Origin: Cristatella mucedo | Taxonomy: Eukaryota; Bryozoa; Phylactolaemata; Cristatellidae | NCBI GenBank assembly: GCA_009760855.2 | Contig: WPIO01000081.1 | Span: forward strand, 1,311,001 to 1,375,000 | DNA length: 64,000 bases | Reading direction: 5' to 3' | Shown here: positions 1-9,924 of the stretch, in pieces | Numbering within the stretch: the first letter of the stretch is position 1 | Layout of the letters: each line of letters begins with the position of its first letter | The notes under the pieces: generated by a model | The model's database searches: none | What the model was told of the DNA's origin: nothing | The model's input: only the letters and a program-made list of their open reading frames with translations | Program-made: the position numbers and the translations under genes

Positions 1-1035
1 GCTCGGTCTTGGCCATCGTTGATTCATCAAGGTCGCTCTCAGACACTATGTGTAGGTTATCTCTAGTCTTCGTGTTGGCAGAATATATATTTATGGACAG
101 AGATACCACATCTAAATTTGTCCGTGCATTTGTGACATCCCGTGTCCACTTCTGTTACTCGGTGCTTGCTGGTCTTCCGACCTGTGCAATCAGGCGCTTG
201 CAGCTGGTAACAAACTCTGCAGCTCGGCTTGGCTGTCGTGAGAGTCACAGTTGACACATCACACCACTTCTAGCTGACCTGCACTGACTGCAAGTCAAGT
301 GTAACATTGACTTTAAGGTTTCGTCTCTAACTTTTAGATTTCTTCATTCTTTGGCTCCAGCTTAAACAATATTAGCTGATTCAACTGCCACTTTTGTGTA
401 GCAACAGATGAGCCTTCATGGCTATCACCACCGCTTGCAGCGTTGATACAGGTTCGCTCACTGTAGGATTTGAAACCACGACCTCAGGCCGAGGCCGTGA
501 AAAGCTAAACCTAAGCTAGTGTGCCATCACGCGGCTCATTCGAGCCTACCATCAGTTTTACTCCCCCCCCTATAAGCATTACACAGACCAATTTTCGGAA
601 TTGAATCCTTAACTGCGCCTCGTAGGAACTTCAAATCCTTTGGAGACGTCGCCTTTAGTTCATTTGCACCCAAAGCCTAGACCTCACTTCAGATTGGCGT
701 TTTCGAAATTCCATGACTCGACCGCATTTAAAAAGAAGCTGAAAGCACATCTGTTTATCACAGCCTTTTGTGGGTCCCCGTGATTTTTCCTTTGCTTGTT
801 GTTACTGCGCATGCTGCCACCAACCATATTGGCATCCTGACCCTTAAAATGCCACTGCATGACCGTGTTATGCTTGTTGCCATCGAGCATGCTACCACTA
901 ACCATTAGATCCAGCTTCCTTTTCAGCAAATATAAAAGTGCCTAGAGAGAGATTTAGTTATCCGAGGGCGCTATAACAAATTCACTGCTATTATTGCTAC
1001 TACTATTATTATTATTATTATTATTATTATTATGT
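1..1035 (+). mobile_element. LINE-A copy, 5'-truncated, split by a SINE-1
   Basis: Decayed end of a CR1/L2-type LINE. Positions 90-254 encode the RT C-terminal block around 'AFVTSR', 'AIRRLQLV' and 'NSAARL'. After the SINE at about 371-541 the same element resumes: 'KSFGDV' near 633, the 'FKKKLKAHLF' region near 727, the 3' UTR, then the 3' hairpin near 935-970 and an (ATT)n tail at about 990-1032. It continues off the left edge of the window. Stops and frameshifts make it non-coding. Family assignment rests on alignment by eye to the better copy at 30.7 kb. Confidence 0.85.
371..541 (-). mobile_element. SINE-1 copy nested in LINE-A
   Basis: tRNA-derived SINE read on the minus strand. The tail end begins near 371 (agctgatt). 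The body hairpin region (tatcaccaccgcttgcag) is near 421, and the tRNA-like head with B-box-like and A-box-like segments lies at about 465-535. It interrupts the RT C-terminal region of the surrounding LINE-A, whose sequence resumes beyond 545. No clean target-site duplication is visible. Confidence 0.75.
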
Positions 1036-2251
1036 TATAGAAATATTTACTTCCTGCTACGGTCTTCACTAAGCAGGAGTGCTTCTAATAGGTGGCTGCC
1101 CTGACTTAACTTGTATACTGTCGAGGCGATCAATTTAATGTCTCAAGTAAACTTAAATAGATGGATACACAAGTAATAGCTGCTCAGGCGAGAGTTTGTA
1201 TTTCTGAGCGCGTTAAACTGACAATCCTATTTTGGCTTTGGTGTGGTGAGCTGAACCAACTAATCTCTGAAAATAAAAGTTTGATTCATACCTACACCCG
1301 GGCTCGACTAAAACGCTGATGGCTTTACTTCGTTTGCTAGCGTTTAATTTGTATACTATAATACGTGTTTTGCGTACATAAAATGCTTAAAACCTGCTCA
1401 CCACTTGGCCAAGCCTGAAGGTGGAACTTACTAACGAATGGATTAGCCTTTGCATGTTAATAACAAGGGATGCATCATTTCCATCTGAAAATGGATATCG
1501 TAAGGCCTTCCAAAATGGCCGGCAATTTGCTTCAGCCAGACTTTTGTAGATCTGTAGTTCTGTATTCTATCTTTAGATCAATTAATTTACTTTCCGAATG
1601 CTACGGAACTTTCCACGGCTTGCTCTTCCCAGTTTCTTCCAGAGCCAAAAAAGGGAGTTTACTGTTTAGGCCTCTAGGCATCTAAGTGTTCTATAAACTC
1701 GTGCTTCTTTTTATCCGCTGCAAAGTCATGCCATGGGTACAAAATTAAAAGGCTATTCTTGTAACGAACCTAAAAGCATTTTTCATATGCAACGACACTT
1801 TAAGATCGATAGTTGATGACTGCTTGAAACTGTTGTCGTACTTTCGTGCCTCCCACTTTCCGAAACCGCCAGCGAATAAAATCTTCTGTCGTTGCTGCAA
1901 CTAGAGCTAGTTGACATGCTAAAAACCTAAGGAAATCAACTGAGCAAGTGTGTTACTGCCTCGTCCATCTATTTTAAGATATTTTAAGTGCTTGTAATAA
2001 TAAATGGCTTTCCATTAATTTTTCTTGCCGTGTCTTTACAGTAGCTTCAGTTCTTTCCTTGCATGTGAATATTTTGCATGAGTAAACTATAGCTACGATC
2101 CTCTAAGACCGATATAATCGGAAATCACAAAAAAGTTGATTAGAAAAAGTTAAGAGCATATGCTTTCAGGCTATTTCTGGATCGCTTTACAACGCATACA
2201 ACGCAGGGGATCAGGCTTGTGGGAAGCCAGGCGTCATCTCTCGTCCCTATG
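1036..2251. other. Unassigned intergenic stretch
   Basis: No open frame, RNA gene or repeat family recognised. Short frames such as the one at 1470-1685 have no domain or coding character that I can see. Confidence 0.5.
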
Positions 2252-2299
2252 TACATTTAATAAAGCACCATCAGAGAAATCAATCTTTTCTAGGCACAT
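2252..2299 (-). mobile_element. LINE-A 3'-end scrap (about 48 bp)
   Basis: Contains 'aataaagcaccatcagag' followed by 'aatcaatctttt' and 'ctaggcac', the minus-strand form of the LINE-A terminal hairpin. The rest of the element is absent, so this is an extremely 5'-truncated insertion or a leftover. Confidence 0.65.
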
Positions 2300-2777
2300 T
2301 GAGGGTGATTTCCATAAGATGGTTGAAGTATATATGTATTACGAGCTGTCGGTGTATTTCATGCTCTACGAAAACATAAAGCTCTATATCTACGATTAAA
2401 CTTTTAAAGAATCAATTTAAATAAGCAACTGTAGCCCCGAATGAGATTTAAGCTCTTCAAGCGCTCGAATGTAGCTGAGTTGAAATCTGCTTATTTTATA
2501 CAATGCAATTGAAGTTCAGCACTGCTACAGCTAATTAAATATCAAGACGTGATTTGAAAAAATCATTAAATCACGTAATAAAAACTCTAAAACTTATCCT
2601 AGCATTGAGGCATTCTATTACTGACACGCGATTTGATCATTTGCCCATGAGCGCTTACTTTCTCAGCTGGCTTAATACGAAAATGGTTTTAGATTGACAG
2701 CAGTGCAAGTGTTAGCAGAAGAATAAAAAGGCAGGGTAATAGCCAGCGTTTATTTTTTTAGGTCTACCGGTCTCTAA
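2300..2777. other. Unassigned AT-rich stretch
   Basis: No gene or known repeat seen; it runs up to a LINE-B fragment. Confidence 0.45.
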
Positions 2778-2990
2778 GGAGCTGCTACAGTGGCGAGTGA
2801 GGTGTAAATGCTCTCCTGACTCTGCTATACTTCCCACTTTCTCTTTGTTGCGTGAGATGCATTTTGTTGGCTACCAAATGTGTACCGAAAGGCGGTTTAG
2901 CGGTAAGTGTGCCATGCAAAACTCTCCTGCGCAAAACTACATAGTCTTTGTGGCTTTACGGAGTTTCAGACGGAGATGCATAAAAGAGAC
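2778..2990 (+). mobile_element. LINE-B 3' end
   Basis: Encodes the LINE-B carboxyl end ('PDSAILPTFSLLRE', 'VGYQM', 'CAMQNSPA') and the following 3' UTR with 'agtctttgtggctt' and 'cagacggagatgc'. It is 5'-truncated, and the first 40 bases match the stretch just before the last codons of other copies. The (ATTAC)n tail is eroded. Confidence 0.85.
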
Positions 2991-3204
2991 AGCTCAGGGC
3001 TGCCCTGGAGTTCCAGCCCTCCAACTACGGCCGGTTGCGGACTACGTTCTTCAATGCTTGGAAGAAGGTCATCGGAAGCTAGAAAAGTTTAATGGCGGGT
3101 TAATTAGAATGGCAGGGCTGCTCCAGGTCTTCTTTGCTCAGAGCGGAGACACGAGGTGTTTATCGAGAATGAAGAAACACATTCGAACCTCATTCAGAAA
3201 TTCA

Positions 3205-3430
3205 TCTCCCTCTGATTCGTCCTGCACGTGCTTATGCGTGGTGGCACTGTGCACGCTGCCACTAACCACACTTGCATGCTGACCCCGTGCATGTCAACCC
3301 TAATCATGTTATTCATGCTGTTTATCAAGCATGATACCACTAACCATTCGATCGTGTTTCATTTGCAGCAAATTTAAAGCACCCAGAAAGAGATTGAGTT
3401 CTCTGAGGGTGCTTTAGCATGTATAATATT
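3205..3430 (+). mobile_element. LINE-A 3' UTR fragment
   Basis: Begins with the post-stop sequence 'ctctgattcgtcctgcacg' and runs through the conserved 3' UTR (ctgccactaaccacac, ttgcatgctgacccc) to the terminal hairpin near 3380-3420. It is only about 225 bp and non-coding. A minus-strand LINE-A starts about 90 bp further on, so the two are arranged tail to tail. Confidence 0.85.
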
Positions 3431-3519
3431 TTTAATATTACCACGAATCCCGAACTGGTGCCTAATGGTGTGCAAATCCTTCGAAACGCAGTAGATAGTC
3501 TGGTAAGTTGTAACAACAT

Positions 3520-4776
3520 AATAGTAATACTGATAATAATACATGTGTATAGCGTCATCAGAAAACTCAATCTCTCTCTTTGCACTTTACCTATGCTGTA
3601 AAGAAAGCATGATCATATCTTTAGTATTAGCGTGCATAATGTCAACAAGAATAACGTGGTTAGAAGTGACAAGCTCAGGGTCAGCGTGCAAAGATAGTTA
3701 ATGGCACCATGCACAGTTTCAGCAGACATAAGCACGCAAAGAATGAATCACAAGGACCCACTAAATGCTGTGATGAATAGGTGCATTTTAATGGTCTTTG
3801 AATGTGGTCAAGTCAGGGGATTTCGCGATGAAAGACGGGGGAGGAGAATTTCACGCTTTGGGAGCATGCGAAGTGATGGCACAGTCGCTAAAGAAATTGA
3901 GGTTAATACGAGATGTAGCTAAATGATTATACTCAGAAAAGTGGGTTTTACAGTTTGCCAAGCCTGAGGGAATAGGTCTTATAGGGAGCCTGAAGCCAGA
4001 GAATGAAGGGACCTAAAAGTGAGTGACAGAACCTGGAAGTCGATCCGGTGCTTGACCGGGAGCCAGTGCAGATCGGTGAGAAGTGGTGTGATGTGGCAAC
4101 TGCGGTGCTCAAGGTAGATAAACCTAGCTGAAGAGTCTTGTACCAATTCTATTAGCGCCTGATGCACAATCCGGTAAAAAGTACCAGCTGATTAAGCAGC
4201 CTCTTTTCTATAGCGACAGAAGAGCCTTTACGACTATCACCACCTAATGCAGCGGTGATGAAGGATCGCCCCCACAGAATTCGAACTCACGACCTCAGGA
4301 CCGAAGTTGTGAAATGCACCAATCCTACCTAGTGAGCAATCATGGCTTACCAAGCCAGTAGAAAAGCAAGCAATTAGTTGCAAGAATTGTGACGATATAT
4401 TATAAATGCACGGCTTAATTTCGATGCAGTATCCCTGCTTAAGCAACCCCCAGTTTTTGAAATGTTACGTAGCTGACAGTAGGAAGATTTTACTGTGGGG
4501 CTTTTGTGATCCTCTAGAGCGTTGTCACATTCCAGCAGGGTGCCTTGATTGATCGCGCGTAGATGCTATGGTGACATACTGGCAGAGCCGATTTTGAGTA
4601 GTAACCTTTCCAATTTCCGAATCAAACTAGGTTTACCCATAACAAGTAAGCTAGTTGTATAGTCATTCAACTTCAAGAAAGTTTGCTGCCATTTAAGTGC
4701 CGATGTCAGAAATACAAGCAGCAAAGAGTTGAATGTAAAGGTACGTGAAGACTGGGAGAGAGCAAAGCACATGTAC
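3520..4776 (-). mobile_element. LINE-A copy, split by a SINE-1
   Basis: Minus-strand LINE-A, read from its 3' end at about 3520 to a 5' truncation near 4776. The RT C-terminal block is recognisable ('ITPLLTDLHWLPVKHRIDF', 'LSLTFRSLHSLA' at about 3979-4120), as is the upstream 'VMGKPSLIRKLERL' region at about 4570-4640. A SINE-1 sits at about 4187-4349. The frame is broken by stops, and no endonuclease or RT catalytic region is present. Confidence 0.85.
4187..4349 (-). mobile_element. SINE-1 nested in LINE-A, with target duplication
   Basis: SINE-1 on the minus strand: tail 'agctgattaagcagcctc', body hairpin near 4217-4255, then the tRNA-like head (B-box rc 'gaattcgaactcac', A-box side near 4328). 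Flanks read 'ccggtaaaaag' on the left and 'ccagtagaaaag' on the right. This is an imperfect 11-12 bp duplication of LINE-A sequence, as expected for LINE-type insertion. Confidence 0.8.
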
Positions 4777-5170
4777 AGCTATGTACATGTACACATGTAC
4801 ATCGGCATTGCAGCTAAAGTTTAAATTTCGCATGGGAGTACATCATCCAGATATAGACGCAGCAACAAATTTGAAAGGAAGTGGATCAAACAATGAGCCC
4901 GGATTACCCGTAATTTAGTAGTTCCTCCCATGGTTGCAGCAGATCGATAGTAATGGATTTTTATCACCCTACCGTGCGGTCGAGCTCAGCTTTGACCATG
5001 TTTACCAGCTAGCTTGGAGCCATTAGCGAAATGGCTCCAAGCTAGTTCTCATTTAGCATGTCCAGGCGGCTGGCGATAACGCTCAGGATAGGCATGCCGT
5101 CGCCTTGAACGACCCATGTAAATGGCTGGAAGCGTATGTGCTCCCTAGCGGCAGTTGACATTGAAGGAGT
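4777..5170. other. Unassigned stretch with a perfect hairpin
   Basis: Starts with a short run of overlapping 'catgtacatgtac' palindromes (4770-4802). It contains the perfect inverted repeat at 5009-5045, listed separately. No gene seen. Confidence 0.45.
5009..5045. repeat. Perfect 15-bp inverted repeat, 7-nt loop
   Basis: Left arm ctagcttggagccat (5009-5023), loop tagcgaa, right arm atggctccaagctag (5031-5045). All 15 pairs are Watson-Crick. A transcript would form a tight hairpin. It could be a small fold-back element remnant or an RNA structure; nothing nearby decides which. Confidence 0.8.
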
Positions 5171-6480
5171 AGCTCTTAAATGCTGAATGTCCAAAGGCCA
5201 TTTGCTGTGGGACTGGAATCATTTTGCCCTTTAACTGGTAATGATCCAACCACCACTGCTTTCCCGTGCCAGCACAGCCACAGGTTGAGCTATCAGGACT
5301 TTTTTAACCTTCCGTCAAAGCCGAATTCAGCCCTTAACTCCCCCGTCACCTCCCCCCCCCCGTTGGGGCGCCGACGCTTCCGGGTCGTAAGTGAAGCTGC
5401 ATACAATAGACGGACCTTCATGCGTGGCGGAGCAAAGGAAGCAAACTGCACTTGCGGAGAACGTCGCTTGCCGATTGTCGTCGTCGTCATCATCACAGAG
5501 AAGCGGAGGACCCAGAGGGAGGCCTAGTATAGAGGCCTAGTAGAGGCAGACCCCAGAGCTGTGACTGACCAAAGAATCCCTCCGAAGTCGTTCTCTCTTT
5601 TTCTGCTGGCGACGCAGCGAGCCAGCGACGAGGCGGTCGCTCGTGCCCCAGAAATGCACGGCCGACGCTGGCGGCTGGAAGCTTCCGCTAGCCAGCGAAG
5701 CGGCCGCTATTTCGCGTTTCTGAATCTCTTCGAGGTATCAGTTGTCTAGCTCCGGACGGCCCCGATTACCTGCCATTGCCAGCCGTTCTCGTGCACATCG
5801 AACCCAGTCGAGCCGGCCATTGACAACGACGGCCGACGACGTCGCAGTGCCGGCTTTCACGCGCCATCGCCCACCGAGCGGATGCTGTAGTGAGCGCCCC
5901 ATCCAAGTGCCAGCTCTTCTAAGGCGCTCAACTAAAGGCCTTAGCTAACTAGCTTGAACCGCCGGCTTAATGCATGATTCAGCACTCATCGAGGTCGCCT
6001 GGAAAGTAGACGTCATTTGGTGAGCGAGACCTTGCTTGAATGACCACGAGAAGTTTCAAAAGCAATGGGCAGCCTGCAGCAGGTAGCCTGGTTTCATCCT
6101 GGCTGCCGCTGCTGCTGCGTCGAATTAGCATGAAACGCGAGAAGCCAAGGAATGCTTTCCCGCTCAAGCAAAACACTAGCTTAATGAAGGGCGCAGCTGG
6201 CTCGTTAGCATTCTCGTGGCTCAACTGCTGGAGTCAACAGGCGATAGCCGAGTGCTGGAGTCACCAGGCCGCGGCACAGTGGGACCCATCAGATATCAAC
6301 CGCTTGATTTCTACCCATGCCACAGTAACCGAGCTATCGAAAATATGCGCGAAAATAAAAACACTAGCAATTGCAAGAGCTCATCGCGCTTTGCTGGGTC
6401 GCGTCATCGCGTGCTTTAGCTGGGGGGGGGGGGGGTTCAAACGTCTTTAGCACACTCGGTTCGCAAGAAAATTACCCGAG
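5171..6480. other. GC- and CpG-rich segment, possible CpG-type promoter region
   Basis: Markedly richer in G, C and CpG than its AT-rich surroundings, with a NotI-type gcggccgc at about 5699, many short GC-rich frames and a run of 14 G at 6422-6435. Short open frames exist on both strands (for example 5180-5527 and 6040-6450), but none shows a recognisable domain. A donor-like 'gtaagt' occurs at about 5388. I read it as a possible promoter/first-exon region or as foreign repeat sequence; I cannot tell which. Confidence 0.35.
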
Positions 6481-7035
6481 TGGAAGTATGTGTCATTTAA
6501 GCAGAGCTGACAAGGTAGAGGAAACGTGGTAAGTTGGCCAGACCGTCATGCACGCACGAGCACTTGCCTTATACAAAGTACGTGAAAACCCGAGACTCGA
6601 GGGAGATACATAAGAGTGCCAGAATTTTAGCGCCCACGCCCAAGCGCGCCCATGCACGCACGTGTGGAGACGGAAGTGTTGCAGAGCACAAAGCACGAGA
6701 CTGAAGAGAACGAGAGGGCGGCCGAAGCGGTCTCGGCACACTTACTTGGTAAGGCCATCGTCACTGTTAATGGTGTAATGCTGCAGTATCAGTCCATAGT
6801 CCTGATGTAGGCACGTCTGAACCCACGACGGTCTGAAGAGGCGGAAATGCCCGTTGGTCAACTAGCATCGTCTGTGACCACAAATCCGTAAGCACCTGCA
6901 ACAGAGGAACATGGGGTAAAAAACTGGAGCTATTAATTTTTACCAGAGCAAAGGGCAAGCATTATGTAGGAATACATATATACAAACAAATATATGCATA
7001 TATTATATTAGCCACTACACACACTATACATGTAT
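6481..7035. other. Unassigned stretch around the candidate exon
   Basis: Apart from the exon-like piece at 6746-6895, nothing is recognised. A minus-strand frame at 6493-6741 has no identifiable motif. Confidence 0.4.
6746..6895 (-). other. Candidate spliced exon, 150 nt
   Basis: On the minus strand a strong acceptor (pyrimidine tract 'ccccatgttcctctgttgcag') is followed exactly 150 nt later by a strong donor (ccaa then gtaagtg). The frame continuing from upstream (VLTDLWSQ...) stops at 6767, before the donor, and the other two frames also contain stops. If it is an exon it is therefore a 5'-UTR or non-coding RNA exon. No product is recognised. It lies next to the GC-rich segment. Confidence 0.25.
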
Positions 7036-7484
7036 GCATGTATCTCCGTCTGAAACTCCACAAAGTCATAAAAACCACGTGAGTGTTACGCAGGAGAGTT
7101 TTGTATAGCACACTCACAGCCTAAGCGGCTTTCGGTCCGCATTTGGTAGCCAACAGACTTCCTCTCACGCAACAAAGAGAAAATGGGAAGCATAGCAGAG
7201 TCAGGAGAGCAGTTGAGGTAGTGAGTAGCATGGAAGGAGCAGCTCAGGACCACTGAAAAGGATGTTCCATAGCCGACAGTAGGAGAGTAGTTGTCGTTGC
7301 GTAGGAATTGTGGAAGCGAGTTCCACAGTCTAGGACCTGCAGATCTAAAGCTTCTATCGCCAACTGTCTGTAAGCGGAGGAATGGGACAGCTAATTTATT
7401 GTCCACACAGGACCTGAGGCCGCGAACAGGCTGAAACTGATGCAGCAGTTCAGCTAGGTACGAAGGAGCCAAGCCGTGGTGGGC
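7036..7484 (-). mobile_element. LINE-B 3' end with an open reading frame
   Basis: Minus-strand LINE-B. The frame 7472-7086 stays open through 'APSYLAELLHQFQPVRGLR', 'FRSAGPRLWNSLPQFLRN' and the terminal 'CECAIQNSPA', then stops as in other copies. These residues lie after the RT catalytic core in CR1/L2-type proteins. The 3' hairpin is at about 7040-7100. It is 5'-truncated against a TA microsatellite. Being intact over 128 codons suggests moderate age. Confidence 0.88.
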
Positions 7485-7489
7485 ATGAC

Positions 7490-7490
<1 letters not shown>

Positions 7491-7525
<35 letters not shown>

Positions 7526-7531
7526 CACACG

Positions 7532-7564
<33 letters not shown>

Positions 7565-7575
7565 TTATTTATTTA
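7491..7575. repeat. (TA)n / (CA)n microsatellite
   Basis: About 30 bases of TA dinucleotides, an ACAC-rich middle at 7524-7543, then more TA and a TTTA run. It directly abuts the 5' truncation of the LINE-B. Confidence 0.95.
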
Positions 7576-9924
7576 TAGAAAGAGAGAACTAACTGTAGGT
7601 GGACTAACTTTGCTGAGTCAAAGTAGAATTACACGTCTGTTACATGCCACTCCCGAAGTACTGGTTGCCATCTTGCCCGTGATGGAAGTGCCGCGTGACG
7701 GAATGGCCGACGAAATTTCTCACTTTAATTAGTAAAGATACGTATATACCTGAGTGTAACTATGCACATTTAAGTGTACGTGCACAATTTTTATATGACA
7801 GTGGTTGTGGAATACTGCCTTAGAAAAACTAGACGAAAGAAGGATTTCAGTGCTAAGTAAAGGGCAGGGTCTGCGGGTTCTTAATTGTGGATACGACGTC
7901 GCTGAGAAAGAAGGCGCACCAGGTAAACTGGCAAACTCTGCGTAAGGGCTTATCAGGATGTGCCTCGAATTGGAAGTGGCTTCAAGACCAGTCAAAATGG
8001 CCGACGGATATCCGCAGACTACGTTGCAGTACGAGCCTTCTACCAAGGCTGCTTGCATGCGACCAGTTCGTAGACGGAGGCAGCTGCTTTTGACTTGACT
8101 GTTTCAAAGCAACTGCTACGGGGCGCACACTGTGCGCAACCGTGGAGGGCGCACAGAGGCCACATGCTCGCTCGCGGCCATATCGCCTGCAGTCGAATGC
8201 GTGCGGCTGCGATCTACAGTGGGGCAGGCGATTGCAGACCATGCCGTCAGCTCGAGGCCATCACCCTCGAAGATAAGCCGCACTCGGAAATATCGTATGC
8301 AGCCATAACGAACGTGACCACCTCGTCTGCAGTCACCCGTGTGTGACTTTGAAGAGAAGCCGTACGCAGGCGACTAGTTTTCTACATATGCGACGCACTT
8401 AGCGTGCTAGAAGTTTGTTAAAAGCGATTTTAAGTAAAGTTCTTCCACAAAACAACAAAAATTATAATATAATTTACCACAAGATGACTTATTGTGTTTC
8501 TAGCTGTAATTTTGGGACGTAGCTGAAAATGCTTAGAAGACCTAGCTAAAAGAACTGAAGGCACTAATATAACAGATCCTGCGATGATAATGTTGCATTC
8601 GGTTGCACCTTCGGAATTTTTTTCTGGCACAAAGCCAAGGTAAGTCAACATGGCAACTGAAGAAACACAGTGAGCATGCAAGAAAACGGGAGGCAACTTG
8701 CATGGGCAGAAAGTCCAGATGGCGCTTGAACAGAACTGACACACCAGTTGTCATGTTGCTGCCGTCTAAATTTAATTATCGAGTTGCCATCACCATCAGC
8801 CTCAGCTTCTTTAGAGATACTTCAGGTTACAGGGTTCCGTGCAAAGGACAAGCTCATGGCTGGTAGCAACACGACTCGTCTTAAGAATGATAACTCCACG
8901 TGTAAACAGAAAAATACGCCTTTTTGTACTGCGTCTCAATCCAACTAACTTTTTTATCTATGTACTTTTCAACTCTCTACAGAAAATTAACTAGCCAAGG
9001 TTTAAAGGCAAGCACGGTATCATTCTCACACAGGCATGGATAGTTGTAAAAGTTGCAGGCTTATGCCACCATGCAAAGGAAAACAATAAAATACACAAGG
9101 CTGCCTATTAGTGAGGTCTTGATTAGTAACGTTGACTGAATCATGCATCGGTGAGTGCCTACAGTGGCTGAATGTAGCAGACAGAGCTTTAGATGAGACA
9201 ATGATGATGTTAAGTCAATGCACGAGGTGCCAGAGGCAGGCACCCAGTTGAATACTTGGGTGCTCAAGAACTCAAGAACTGATAAGCAAAACATTTCAAT
9301 TTAGTGCAAGAAGCGGCAAGACGACTGGAAGCACGGGTGGATGGCTTGAAAGTGCACTGCCGGAGCAAAGAGGAGATGCTAGAAGAAGGTCGCGTCTAGA
9401 CCTCAAAAATAGAGCCTGGTTGCCTTTGGCCAGCGAAGCGAGGCTGGTGCCGAAAAGCTGCACTACTGATCCAATTGCATCAACATTTTTGAGTCATGGC
9501 CACAATATTATTAAGTCGTCCTTGCTCAGACGGGTCGTAGCTGCTTCAGCATTTGCATCTGACACCATGTTGGTACATCTGATATCGTGCTGCCTGCCTG
9601 GGCACTTGCTACTGGCACTCCTATCTCATGCGGCGTTTGTGCCAAATTAAGGCAGTCGCTTCTAGTGCCTTCGCATTTCACCTCAGAGCCTCGCCTGGCC
9701 CCTTTTCTTGAGAGCAGGCAATTAGAAGGTGATTCAGGTAAGTTAGCACTGAAATCTACGTCGGCTGCTGGCTAGACGAGGTTAGGGAGCACTTTCACAC
9801 TTTCCTTCCCCAGGCTGCCACAAGATGTGCTAATTAATAGCCGACCCTCCTTATTAGCAGTGCTAGTGTGGCGAAACGTAACTACTCTAACATTATTGTC
9901 AGTTATGTTAATTCATTTTCATAT
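7569..9924. other. Unassigned stretch
   Basis: Mixed composition with a GC-richer part at about 8020-8340. Several 60-105-codon frames occur on both strands, but none has a motif I recognise. No SINE or LINE family member was found here. Confidence 0.4.

Noticed and set aside
8430-8760. Plus-strand 'MTYCVSSCNFGT' near 8483 suggested a THAP-type zinc finger start.
   Set aside because: Stops follow almost at once, the later Cys/His pair is missing, and no P-element or THAP signature continues.
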